Counted from the stretch's first letter, positions 49,713 to 57,021 are shown. The stretch is 64,000 nucleotides of DNA from VRUE01 sp963704515 (GCA_963704515.1 OY969913.1:1-64000), one strand, 5' to 3'. A program made the numbers and translations. The notes: generated by a model from the letters alone, not told the origin.

Positions 49713-50009
49713 ATGGCTGATCGAGACCCTATGTGCCCGGCTGCCGCCGCGCACCCCCCAACCAACGCCGAGCTGGACGCCCGGGACCAGGCGGAGGTGC
49801 TTCGCGAAGTCCTCGGCATCTACCCGGAGACGCTGACGCTCGACGAGCTGATCCGCGAGCTGACCGTGGACTCCGCAGAGTTCACCGAGCGCGACCGCAT
49901 CAGGCGCGCGGTTCGCACCCTGATCGCGGGCGGCCTGCTGTACCTGGTCGGCGATTTCGTCCTGCCGACGAGAGCCGCCGTCAACTTCCACGACCTCCCT
50001 CGCGCATGA
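49713..50009 (+). CDS. Winged-helix-like small protein, unknown
   Basis: 98 aa. After a disordered start, the core AEVLREVLGIYPETLTLDEL then RELTVDSAEFTERDRIRRAV and LIAGGLLYLVGDFVLPTRAA reads as a winged-helix DNA-binding fold. ATG 49713; ATG 49731 is also possible. Its stop overlaps the start of the RNA-ligase-like gene (ATGA). A regulator or nucleic-acid adaptor of that gene is plausible. Confidence 0.6.
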   Translation: MADRDPMCPAAAAHPPTNAELDARDQAEVLREVLGIYPETLTLDELIRELTVDSAEFTERDRIRRAVRTLIAGGLLYLVGDFVLPTRAAVNFHDLPRA

Positions 50010-50668
50010 CGGGCGCCAACGGAGGTGCCAGCCCCGGCCGCGGCAGGGTGCGGCTTCTTGTCGCCCTCGATCTGCCCGAGAGGGTGCGCCGCGAGGCCGA
50101 GTCGTGGCAGCAGGAGGCGCTGACCGACCCCGCCCTGCGTCTCAACCACGGGCTGCGGATAATCCTGATGTTCCTCGGCCACCGACCCCAGCGGGAGGTT
50201 GGCTGGTACCTGGAGGCGATCCGGGAGCTGTGCGCGTCAGCCCCCGCGCCCCTGGTCGAGCTGGGCGATGTCGTGGCGAAAGGGCCGACGCCGGAGCTTC
50301 CTCGCGTGTTCGCCCTACCAGCCAAGTCGCCGGAGGCGGAAGTCCTCCAGATCGGATTGCGCTCGGTCTTCACGAACCAGGGGCTCTACATCTACGAACC
50401 CAGGGAGCGGACGTTCTGGCCGCACCTGACCGTCGCCAGGGTGCGGACCGCCGATCACAAGTCACGCCGCCCGGAGGTGGTCCGCAACCTCCCGGACCGT
50501 CCAATCCCGCCGGGTCTGCGAGGTCCCTTCGAGGGGCTGCGTGTCGGTCTCTATCGGTCCGAAATGCGACCGGACCGAGCGCGCTACTCGCTGATGGGCA
50601 AGGCCGATCTGCCGGGGTCGACCTACGCGACTCTCAACCCCGACGATCGGGATAATCACCTCGACTAA
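50006..50668 (+). CDS. 2'-5' RNA ligase-family (2H phosphoesterase) protein, first motif altered
   Basis: 220 aa from ATG 50006, overlapping the previous stop. VRLLVALDLPERVRREAESW and LRLNHGLRIILMFLGHRP align with the N-terminal half of ThpR-like 2H enzymes, and FWPHLTVARVRT with the second HxT motif. The first HxT motif should fall where the sequence reads R-I-I in LRIILMFLG, so one catalytic His appears replaced. Either it shifted to NHG a few residues earlier or the enzyme is inactive. Confidence 0.75.
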   Translation: MTGANGGASPGRGRVRLLVALDLPERVRREAESWQQEALTDPALRLNHGLRIILMFLGHRPQREVGWYLEAIRELCASAPAPLVELGDVVAKGPTPELPRVFALPAKSPEAEVLQIGLRSVFTNQGLYIYEPRERTFWPHLTVARVRTADHKSRRPEVVRNLPDRPIPPGLRGPFEGLRVGLYRSEMRPDRARYSLMGKADLPGSTYATLNPDDRDNHLD

Positions 50669-50922
50669 GTGAACCCGCCAGCCCCGGGTTGCTGCCCGTA
50701 AAACGGGCTCGGGGCACTTTCGGCCTCGGGAATGTCGCCGACCGGGCGAACGATGACGGTCACTCGGTCTGGCTCAAAGAACCGCCGCAGGACCGCGTAC
50801 TCCGGCTGGCGCCCTGGCTCGTCCACTCGAACGACGTCGCCGGGAATTGGAAGGGCAACTGCCTCCATCGAACCGACACGCGTGTCGTCCTCCAGCATCA
50901 CGTCGAACATGATCATGTCCAT
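50665..50922 (-). CDS. Hypothetical small protein
   Basis: 85 aa. MFDVMLEDDTRVGSMEAVAL then IPGDVVRVDEPGRQPEYAVL and DRVTVIVRPVGDIPE suggest a small beta-barrel. Convergent with the RNA-ligase-like gene (4-nt overlap of ends) and 15 nt after the DUF4145 gene on the same strand, probably co-transcribed. No family recognised; coding call rests on context and composition. Confidence 0.55.
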   Translation of the reverse strand: MDMIMFDVMLEDDTRVGSMEAVALPIPGDVVRVDEPGRQPEYAVLRRFFEPDRVTVIVRPVGDIPEAESAPSPFYGQQPGAGGFT

Positions 50923-50937
50923 CGCGCGAAGCGTAGC

Positions 50938-51588
50938 TCAGTCGGACTGCTCTACCGCAGCGGCTTTTCGGGCCTCAAGGGCAGCACTCACGCGTGCGAG
51001 TTCAGCCGGGCCGCGGTAGAGGAAATCCAAAAGAGCATCGATGAAACCGCGGATGAGGGGCACGTCCCCCTCCTCTACCTCGAACTCCTTGATGTGGCCG
51101 CCATAATTTCGGTAGGTGTAGACGACGTGAGCCTGACTCACGAGCGGAGCGGGAACATCAGCCTGCTCGACCAAAGCGTTCAGCTGCTCCCGCAGGGATA
51201 GTTCGTCCGAGATCCCCCGATCCGCGCATATCGCTTCGAGAACTCGACCAGCTCGCACGGCGAACGCATCGGGGGCATGTTGGAGCTCCAACATCGCCTC
51301 GTAGCGCGTCCGAACAGAGATGGGGAGATCGTCGATCTGATGCGGCTGCGGGTAGAGCGTCTCGACCTGCACGTCGTCGGGTTCAAAGTACTCGTCAATC
51401 CACAAGTACCTGGAGAGGGTTATTTCTCCGCAACTTGAACACCGATCGATCTGCGCGATCCGTTGCACCGAAATTTCGGCCTGAGAACCAGGGAGGTCCT
51501 GGACCACCTGATTCTCTGACGTGAGGACGACTGAGCCCTTCGACTCCAAGGTCCCCTCACGCCCACAGTGTCCACAACGCGTCGCCAT
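50938..51588 (-). CDS. DUF4145-like protein with N-terminal zinc ribbon
   Basis: 216 aa. Two CxxC pairs (RCGHCGREG and DRCSSCGEI) form a zinc ribbon. The helical C-terminus VRTRYEAMLELQHAPDAFAV, RVLEAICADRGISDELSLRE and YRNYGGHIKEF fits DUF4145 (ending FLYRGPAEL). Such domains occur in restriction and other defence loci. Function unknown; here close to a RES/Xre toxin-antitoxin module. Confidence 0.75.
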   Translation of the reverse strand: MATRCGHCGREGTLESKGSVVLTSENQVVQDLPGSQAEISVQRIAQIDRCSSCGEITLSRYLWIDEYFEPDDVQVETLYPQPHQIDDLPISVRTRYEAMLELQHAPDAFAVRAGRVLEAICADRGISDELSLREQLNALVEQADVPAPLVSQAHVVYTYRNYGGHIKEFEVEEGDVPLIRGFIDALLDFLYRGPAELARVSAALEARKAAAVEQSD

Positions 51589-51679
51589 TCCGACACGTTA
51601 TCCCCGGGAAGCCTGGCCCAGGTGGCATTTGAGGCTCCCGAGGCCCCAGGGCCTTGGCAGGTCCTGGGAATCGGCGTGA

Positions 51680-52345
51680 TCAATCGGAGCGCTGACGGCC
51701 TTCGCTCGACTCCAGCTCCAACCCCCACTCGCGACAGACCGCGAGAAGCACCTCGGGAGGGGGATCGGTGAGCGCGACGGGATCGCCTGCCTCGACCAGC
51801 TCGCCCCGGCCCTCAAAGACGACGAGTGCAGGCTGGCCGTCGAGCCGAGAGGGAAAGCGCAGGGCACCCGCGTTGCAGCGGTCGAAGAGATCGGCGGCGA
51901 TCGTCTGGGTGACGACCCGCCGCCGCGAGGTGATCTCGTGCAGGTCCAGGTGCGCGAGGCCGTGCTCGATCAGAAGGGATGCGTGGCGCTGCTCGAGGTC
52001 GGCGCGAACCGCCGGATCGGTGAGGTCGATCAGCTCGCCGTCGAGCGCCATCTCGGCGGGGGCGAGCAGATGCTCCTCGCGCCAGCGGGCAGTCACCGGA
52101 GCAGCGGGCAGATCCTCGAGCGCGGCCGCGCCGAACGCCTCAGCGAAGGCTCGCTGGGCGTTCAGGTTGGGACGGAAATCAGCCAGAACCTCACGCAGCG
52201 AAGTCTCGGGGCGCTCGGCGCAGTAGACGGTCCGAAAGCGCCGTCGCGCGTCATCGAAGCGATGGTTCCAGGCGCAGAGCTCAAATGGGGTGAAGGCAAG
52301 TGGATTGCCGCGACTCCCGACCCGCCAAAGCTCTCCCCCGCTCAC
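51680..52345 (-). CDS. RES-domain toxin
   Basis: 221 aa. LWRVGSRGNPLAFTPFELCA, FRTVYCAERPETSLREVLAD and later RLDGQPALVVFEG contain the conserved RES-domain Arg-Glu-Ser positions. RES toxins (MbcT-like) degrade NAD+. GTG 52345 overlaps the antitoxin stop as GTGA. Antitoxin-first order, as usual for xre-res modules. Confidence 0.85.
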   Translation of the reverse strand: MSGGELWRVGSRGNPLAFTPFELCAWNHRFDDARRRFRTVYCAERPETSLREVLADFRPNLNAQRAFAEAFGAAALEDLPAAPVTARWREEHLLAPAEMALDGELIDLTDPAVRADLEQRHASLLIEHGLAHLDLHEITSRRRVVTQTIAADLFDRCNAGALRFPSRLDGQPALVVFEGRGELVEAGDPVALTDPPPEVLLAVCREWGLELESSEGRQRSD

Positions 52346-52737
52346 CCCTCGAAGCTAACAAGCTGCCTGGCGGCGGCGCGGACTGCGGCGAACTGCGCCG
52401 GATCACTCGCCTGGCGCAGAACATCGATCGGGGCCTCGTCGTCGAGGCGGGTATTGGTTCCGAAGAGCCAGGCGCGGGCCGTCTTCTCGTTGAAGCTCTC
52501 GACGATCATGCGGACGATCTTGTAGCCCTCGCGCAGGCGCAAATCGGTGGTCTGGTTCGGAGTGGGGCCGTCTGGCTTGCGGTAGCGGCCAATCTGCTTG
52601 GCGTCGCGCAGACCGGCGAGGTGGGCGGCGATCCGCTGGCCGAGCTGGTCCTGCAGGTAGCCGGCGACCTCCGAGATCGGCAGCGTCGTCGCGTCGTGGT
52701 CGAGTCGCTCGGCTGCCGGGGGCGTAAGGACGGGCAT
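52342..52737 (-). CDS. Xre/MbcA/ParS-type antitoxin of the RES toxin
   Basis: 131 aa. The N-terminal part (DATTLPISEVAGYLQDQLGQ...LAGLRDAKQIGRYRKPDG) is an HTH-like region, and the C-terminal toxin-binding (DUF2384-type) domain reads RMIVESFNEKTARAWLFGTN then RLDDEAPIDVLRQ. It neutralises the RES toxin by covering its active site and represses the operon. Downstream overlap by GTGA. Confidence 0.83.
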   Translation of the reverse strand: MPVLTPPAAERLDHDATTLPISEVAGYLQDQLGQRIAAHLAGLRDAKQIGRYRKPDGPTPNQTTDLRLREGYKIVRMIVESFNEKTARAWLFGTNTRLDDEAPIDVLRQASDPAQFAAVRAAARQLVSFEG

Positions 52738-52807
52738 GGTGGCTCCTTGGTCGGGTCGCCATTTAGACTACCACTAACTACACCAGGAAATACACCCTCG
52801 TGATATT

Positions 52808-52885
52808 TGGAGAAGGGGCGCGGGTATCGAACCCGAAGCCGCCCCGCGGGAAACCGGGCGCGCTGCCATTGCCTAACCCTCCTCC
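52808..52885 (-). tRNA. Degenerate tRNA-like element
   Basis: On the minus strand a 78-nt segment starts GGAGGAGGG and ends CCCCTTCTCCA; these ends pair over nine positions with one G-U. It has a perfect T-loop, CGGGTTCGATACCCG, and a tRNA-like D-loop AATGG. The D-stem has mismatches, no regular anticodon stem/loop can be drawn (a CCC-like loop GTTTCCCGC is closest to glycine), and the acceptor is two pairs too long. So it is probably a decayed or atypical tRNA, possibly an integration-site relic at the edge of the accessory region. Confidence 0.4.
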
Positions 52886-52986
52886 GATTGTATTAGCGTT
52901 CTGAAGCGTTCAGGCTATGGCGAACTCAATCGGCGGAACCGAGTTCGGCTCGCTGCCATGCGGTGACCATCTAGGGGGAACGATCT

Positions 52987-54285
52987 GTGACTGCCGAGAT
53001 CGCGGTTATGAACGAGGAGGCGATCGCTCTCGCGGCCGACAGTGCGGTGACCGGCCCAAAGATCTTCACCTCTGCCAACAAGATCTTCGCGCTCTCCAAG
53101 TATCACCCGGTCGGCGTGATGGACTTCGCCAGCGCCCAGTTTCTGAAGGTGCCCTGGGAGACGATCATCAAGCAGTACCGCCGCGAGCTGGGCGATCAGT
53201 CCTTCGCGAGTCTTGATGAGCACGCTGATCACTTCCTCGAATTCTTTGAGGGGAACGAACGGCTCTTCCCGCCCGTCGCGCAGAAACGTGCCATTGGTCA
53301 GCTCGCCGGAAGGCTCTACGGCGCGATCCTTCAGGACGCACTCGCGCTCTTCCAGCAAGCGATGGAACAAGGTGAGGAACCAGAGGACAGCGAGGTGGTC
53401 GCCGGCATTGAAGCGATGATCGAACTCCATTTCGATCGCTGGCGGGCGGCGAAGCCGCGGGAGGGTCTTCCCAGGACGTATCGCCGCCGCCTTCGCGAGA
53501 CCTATCGCGAGGAGATCGACCAAGGCCTTGCCCTTTTCTCTGAGGTGCCGATTTCCACGCGCGCCCGCCGCCGGCTTCGTGAGCTCTTCTATCTCGTGCT
53601 CCTGAAGGACGAGGCCTTCGTCCGCGCACCACAGCGCTCGGGCATCGTCATCGCCGGCTTCGGGCACCACGATGTCTTCCCTCGCCTACGCAAGTTCCAG
53701 TTCGAGGTCATCGCCGACGGACGGCTCAAGTACACCGAGGGGAACCCGATGCGGATCGGCCACGAGGTCCAGTCGGCGATCGTCCCGTTCGCCCAGGACG
53801 AAGAGGTGGTCAGCTTCCTGACCGGCGTGATGCCCCAGGTCGGTGCCTTCCTCCAGCGCCGTTGGCCCTCCTGGCTCCTGCAGGTGGTCGACGAGATCGG
53901 CGAGACACTCGGGCTGGACGAGCAGGCACGGGAGAATCTCATCGAGACCTACGCGCCGCGCGCGATGGAACTGGCCGAAGGCGACTATGCCCAGCAGTTG
54001 ACTGATTTCACCCGCGAGAAGAACATCGAGCCGGTCCTGAAGATTGTCGCGATGCTGCCGAAGGACGAGCTCGCCGCGATGGCCGAGTCCCTCGTCAACC
54101 TGACCTCCTTCAAGCGGCGGGTCAGCGAGGACGCGGAGACGGTGGGAGGGCCGATCGACGTCGCCGTGATCTCACGAGGCGACGGATTCATCTGGATCAA
54201 ACGAAAGCACTACTTCAAGACGGAGTTGAATCCCCATTTCGTCGCCAACTACTATCGGGGTGTCGAAGATGCCGAAGAAGACTGA
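52987..54285 (+). CDS. Proteasome-fold Ntn-hydrolase-like protein
   Basis: 432 aa from GTG 52987 after GGGGGAA. After Met removal the chain starts at Thr: TAEIAVMNEEAIALAADSAV. This fits proteasome beta subunits (T1, D17; K31 of ANKIFALS is near the usual K33). YHPVGVMDFASAQFLKVPWE is the next conserved block; I recall it in widespread hypothetical proteins. Residues beyond 200 are helical and unlike proteasomes. An N-terminal-threonine peptidase activity is predicted. Its 3' neighbours are a 64-aa gene and, convergently, the JAB-E1 gene, suggesting a link to Ubl modification. No HslU/ATPase partner is seen here. Confidence 0.75.
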   Translation: MTAEIAVMNEEAIALAADSAVTGPKIFTSANKIFALSKYHPVGVMDFASAQFLKVPWETIIKQYRRELGDQSFASLDEHADHFLEFFEGNERLFPPVAQKRAIGQLAGRLYGAILQDALALFQQAMEQGEEPEDSEVVAGIEAMIELHFDRWRAAKPREGLPRTYRRRLRETYREEIDQGLALFSEVPISTRARRRLRELFYLVLLKDEAFVRAPQRSGIVIAGFGHHDVFPRLRKFQFEVIADGRLKYTEGNPMRIGHEVQSAIVPFAQDEEVVSFLTGVMPQVGAFLQRRWPSWLLQVVDEIGETLGLDEQARENLIETYAPRAMELAEGDYAQQLTDFTREKNIEPVLKIVAMLPKDELAAMAESLVNLTSFKRRVSEDAETVGGPIDVAVISRGDGFIWIKRKHYFKTELNPHFVANYYRGVEDAEED

Positions 54286-54463
54286 GGATCCCAAGACACA
54301 GACGGGGAACGCCGACGAGACGGGTCGCAAGTACCGCTCGATCGCCGAGATCCGGCGGGATTTCTTCCCCGATGCCCCGGCGAGCCTGTTTGGGGAACTC
54401 GGATCCGGCCGCCCGCGACAGGAAGTTACGCCGCACCTGACTACCGAGCCTGCAGACGATTAG
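54269..54463 (+). CDS. Small acidic/basic protein following the Ntn-hydrolase
   Basis: 64 aa from ATG 54269 (GGGGTG 7 nt before), overlapping the hydrolase 3' end by 17 nt; GTG 54260 is an alternative. It is hydrophilic: MPKKTEDPKTQTGNADETGR, then the only hydrophobic motif KYRSIAEIRRDFFPDAPASL, and a disordered tail. This could be a substrate, adaptor or regulator of the hydrolase. Its stop lies 2 nt from the end of the JAB-E1 gene on the other strand. Confidence 0.6.
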   Translation: MPKKTEDPKTQTGNADETGRKYRSIAEIRRDFFPDAPASLFGELGSGRPRQEVTPHLTTEPADD

Positions 54464-54465
54464 TT

Positions 54466-55875
54466 CTAGTCGGGATCGCCGAGGCCTTCCTCGGCGCAGG
54501 CTGGGCAGTCCTCCCGGCGCGACGGCAAGTCGTGCCGGGTCATCTCCCCGGCGCGACCCTCGTACTGCCAGAAAGCGGCCCCGCGCGCACCTCCCGAGTA
54601 GCCGGTGACGAGGTCCAACACCGAGTTGCAGGCCTCGGCGGCGAGGACGGCATTCATCGAGACGACTTGCGCGTCGCCGGGTGCCTCGGAGTTGGCGTCG
54701 TAGCCAGGCGGATGACGCCTCCGCTCGGCCTCAAGTATCGCGTCCGTCAAGAACCAGCAGCGCAGACACGGCCGACCCGGCAGGGAGACGATCGTCTGAC
54801 CGTCGGCAGACACGAGCCGCTCGCCGTTTGAGCGCAGCTCGATACCAATGTCTATCTGCGGGATCAGATGCCGGCGGCAGAACGCGTTGATGCCCTCGCG
54901 GACGTCGAAGCGATCAACACAGGAGACGACCACGTCGGCGCTCTTCAGGGCCTCGATCACCGACGCCTCGGGGAAGCGGGCCTCTACCTGCTCAACCTTG
55001 ATTTCGGGATCGATCCCCCCGGCGAGGCGGCGCGCGACCTCGACCTTCTTCGTCTCATCGACGTCGGCCGCGCGAGCACCGACAAGTCGGCCGAGGTTCG
55101 ACTCCTCGACCAGTTGGTCGTCGATAGGGATGAGCGTCCCGATCCCCATGTGGGCAAGCTGCTGGACGATGTGCGAGCCGCCACCGGAAACGCCGATGAC
55201 GGCCACGCGCGCTCGGCGGAGAGCCGCATCGGCGTGCGGTCCGATGGCCAGGGACTGGCGGTCGAGCCGTGGCCTCACCGTCTGCTCGCCCGTCAGCGAG
55301 GACCCGACTGCCTGCCATGCTTCGATCTGCTCGCCCACGATCGTGACCTGGCGGAACCGGAGGTCGGCTGGACACCCGTCCTCCCAGAACGACCCGACCG
55401 CGTCCCCCTGCCCCAGAAGCATCGTCCCGATCGGGATGTTGCCCGCGAGCAGGCTGAGCCCAGGAAAGAGGCGGCGCTCCTTGTCGAGATCGTCGGGCGA
55501 GAAGGCCGGTAGCGGCGTTCCGTGGGAATGGACGAGCACCAGGGTGCAACCACTGTCCAGCGCCCGCTCGAGGGCGTCAGAGTTGAAGGAGGCAGTCCAG
55601 GCGAGCACGGAGCCCTCGACGTTCCGGGAGATCTGCTCGTCGGGTATCGGGAGCCATTCACGGGCGAGCAGGACGACCCGATCGTCCATCCGAGAGAGCC
55701 GACAGATCAGGTAGCCCGCCTCCTCTCCCCGGGTGAAGTCTTCGACATGGGCGCGAACTCCAGCGAAGAGCGCGCGGTCGATGCGTAGATCGAGCGTCCG
55801 CGCGACGACCGTCTCCTCCCGGCCTGACGGGAGGAGACGGCGCACCAGGCGACCAAGCGCGCGCGGGGCGATCAA
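54466..55875 (-). CDS. JAB-E1 fusion: Ubl-processing metalloprotease plus ThiF/E1-like activating enzyme
   Basis: 469 aa. N-terminal JAB/JAMM domain: Glu in GEEAGYLIC and the full motif HSHGTPLPAFSPDDLD (HxHx7SxxD), a zinc isopeptidase that trims or removes Ubl. From residue 215 an E1/ThiF domain: VIGVSGGGSHIVQQLAHMGI (nucleotide loop), NLGRLVGARAADV, CVDRFDVREGINAFCRR and Zn-binding CLRC...CPAC. TTG 55875 is chosen because it overlaps the E2 stop as TTGA with GGAG before it; ATG 55905 would overlap E2 by 34 nt. Third gene of the Ubl operon. Confidence 0.85.
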   Translation of the reverse strand: MIAPRALGRLVRRLLPSGREETVVARTLDLRIDRALFAGVRAHVEDFTRGEEAGYLICRLSRMDDRVVLLAREWLPIPDEQISRNVEGSVLAWTASFNSDALERALDSGCTLVLVHSHGTPLPAFSPDDLDKERRLFPGLSLLAGNIPIGTMLLGQGDAVGSFWEDGCPADLRFRQVTIVGEQIEAWQAVGSSLTGEQTVRPRLDRQSLAIGPHADAALRRARVAVIGVSGGGSHIVQQLAHMGIGTLIPIDDQLVEESNLGRLVGARAADVDETKKVEVARRLAGGIDPEIKVEQVEARFPEASVIEALKSADVVVSCVDRFDVREGINAFCRRHLIPQIDIGIELRSNGERLVSADGQTIVSLPGRPCLRCWFLTDAILEAERRRHPPGYDANSEAPGDAQVVSMNAVLAAEACNSVLDLVTGYSGGARGAAFWQYEGRAGEMTRHDLPSRREDCPACAEEGLGDPD

Positions 55876-56240
55876 CTCGACTCCACGCTGAAGCGCTCGA
55901 GCCACTTCTGCACGGCGACTACCGGATCGTCGCCGACCCAGGGGAAGCTGAAGCTGAACTGGCGCCAGCCTTCGCCGAGGACGTAGACCAGGTCGTTGCT
56001 GCGAGGTGGCTCGCCGCTCTCTCCTCGCACCTGCTCGTCAATCAGGAAGCGCGGCCGGGCCTCGGGCCATCCCTCCCAGATCACCAATGCCCGAGTGAGG
56101 TTGGGGCTCCAGGCGTCGGGCAGGACCACCTCCTCCATCAGGACATGGAGGGGCTGGTCGGGCGCGGGAGTCACATCGCGTGCCGACCCGAAAGCCCGCT
56201 CGATGCGGGCAATCAGGTCGGCTGCTTCTGCCTGCTCCAC
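55872..56240 (-). CDS. E2-like (UBC-fold) protein without cysteine
   Basis: 122 aa from GTG 56240, immediately after the Ubl stop. LHVLMEEVVLPDAWSPNLTR and ALVIWEGWPEARPRFLIDEQ follow the E2 core (strand, strand, W-P-x-x-P-x-F), and GEGWRQFSFSFPWVGDD then VQKWLERF follows the C-terminal helix pattern of Prok-E2 (E2_E-like) families. The protein has no Cys at all, so it cannot form the usual E2 thioester. It may be an inactive scaffold or use another residue. Confidence 0.68.
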   Translation of the reverse strand: MEQAEAADLIARIERAFGSARDVTPAPDQPLHVLMEEVVLPDAWSPNLTRALVIWEGWPEARPRFLIDEQVRGESGEPPRSNDLVYVLGEGWRQFSFSFPWVGDDPVVAVQKWLERFSVESS

Positions 56241-56528
56241 CTAGCTCACCCCGCCCGACCGGATCACCACGAAACGGTCGCCCTTCTTCACGTCGACGGT
56301 TTCGTGGTCTCCGAGGCGCGTGCGTTTGCCGTGCTTGTTGATCGACCAGAGCGCCAGCTCCGGCTCGACCCCCAGCTCCTCCTTGAGCTTCTTGACCGGG
56401 GTCTTGCCCTTCTCAACGAGCTTCTCTTCCTCCACCTGATCGCCGCTTTCGTCGTCGACGGTGATCAGCGTCACCTCGACGAGCTTGTGGTCCTTCTTGT
56501 CCTCCTGATGTACCGCGCTGGCCTCCAT
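56241..56528 (-). CDS. Ubiquitin-like protein with di-glycine near its C-terminus
   Basis: 95 aa from ATG 56528, ribosome site AAGGAGG. A charged tail MEASAVHQEDKKDHK precedes a beta-grasp-like domain: VEVTLITVDDESGDQVEEEK (hairpin), KTPVKKLKEELGVEPELALW (helix), GDHETVDVKKGDRFVVIRSG (last strands). It ends RSGGVS: Gly-Gly plus two residues, which fits a Ubl precursor that must be trimmed to expose GG. The JAB part of the fusion gene two places downstream could do this. First gene of the three-gene operon. Confidence 0.8.
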   Translation of the reverse strand: MEASAVHQEDKKDHKLVEVTLITVDDESGDQVEEEKLVEKGKTPVKKLKEELGVEPELALWSINKHGKRTRLGDHETVDVKKGDRFVVIRSGGVS

Positions 56529-56576
56529 GGGGGCCTCCTTTCCCGGGGTGCGGACACCCCAGATCGACTATCTGTT

Positions 56577-56626
56577 GCTAATCAGCTTAGCAGGTCGCTA
56601 AGTTGGTTAGCGCAAAGTTGATTAGC
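56577..56626. promoter_or_regulatory. Three operator repeats between Ubl operon and XRE gene
   Basis: Three copies of the 15-bp dyad GCTAA-N5-TTAGC: 56577-56591 (GCTAATCAGCTTAGC), 56597-56611 (GCTAAGTTGGTTAGC) and 56612-56626 (GCAAAGTTGATTAGC, one half-site altered). They fill the 142-nt divergent gap and are the likely binding sites of the XRE repressor, controlling both directions. Confidence 0.75.
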
Positions 56627-56670
56627 AGGCGATCTGAAATACTTAGAGGGAGAGGAGAAAGGAGAGGCTG

Positions 56671-57021
56671 ATGGCCAAGAAGAAATTGGGAGACGTCCTC
56701 AAAGATGCTCGGAAGGAGTTCGGCTTGTCGCTTCGCGAGGTCGAGCGGGAAACCGAAATCAGCAACGCGCACCTCTCCCAGGTGGAGAGCGGCAAAATCG
56801 AGAAACCGGATATGGCGTTGCTGTATACGCTCGCGACGCTCTACCACCTGGACTACCGGGAGCTGCTCTCCCTGGCGGGCTACGGCGTTGCCGAGGGCGG
56901 GTCGGGCCGCGAAAGGAAGCGGATGTCGGTCGCGATGCGCGCGATGGGCGAGCTCTCGGCAAAGGAGCAGAACGAAGTCCTGGGCTTCATGTCAGAAGTG
57001 CGAAAGCGTCGTGATGCCTGA
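56671..57021 (+). CDS. XRE-family transcriptional regulator
   Basis: 116 aa. HTH at residues 5-60: LGDVLKDARKEFGLSLREVE, then RETEISNAHLSQVESGKIEK (helices 2-3). The C-terminal helix region (KRMSVAMRAMGELSAKEQNE) may dimerise. ATG 56671 with GGAGAGG 5 nt before. It is coupled by an 8-nt overlap to an ImmA-type protease that may cleave it, as in ImmR/ImmA, releasing the divergent Ubl operon and its own. Confidence 0.9.
   Translation: MAKKKLGDVLKDARKEFGLSLREVERETEISNAHLSQVESGKIEKPDMALLYTLATLYHLDYRELLSLAGYGVAEGGSGRERKRMSVAMRAMGELSAKEQNEVLGFMSEVRKRRDA

Noticed and set aside
50709..50730. CACTTTCGG-containing string similar to the repeats at 61.3 kb
   Set aside because: Lies within a coding region and shares only a short core; likely chance.
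50925..50960. GTAGCTCAGTCGG-like string resembling a tRNA D-arm
   Set aside because: It overlaps the end of the DUF4145 gene, no T-loop or matching acceptor follows, and no cloverleaf can be drawn.
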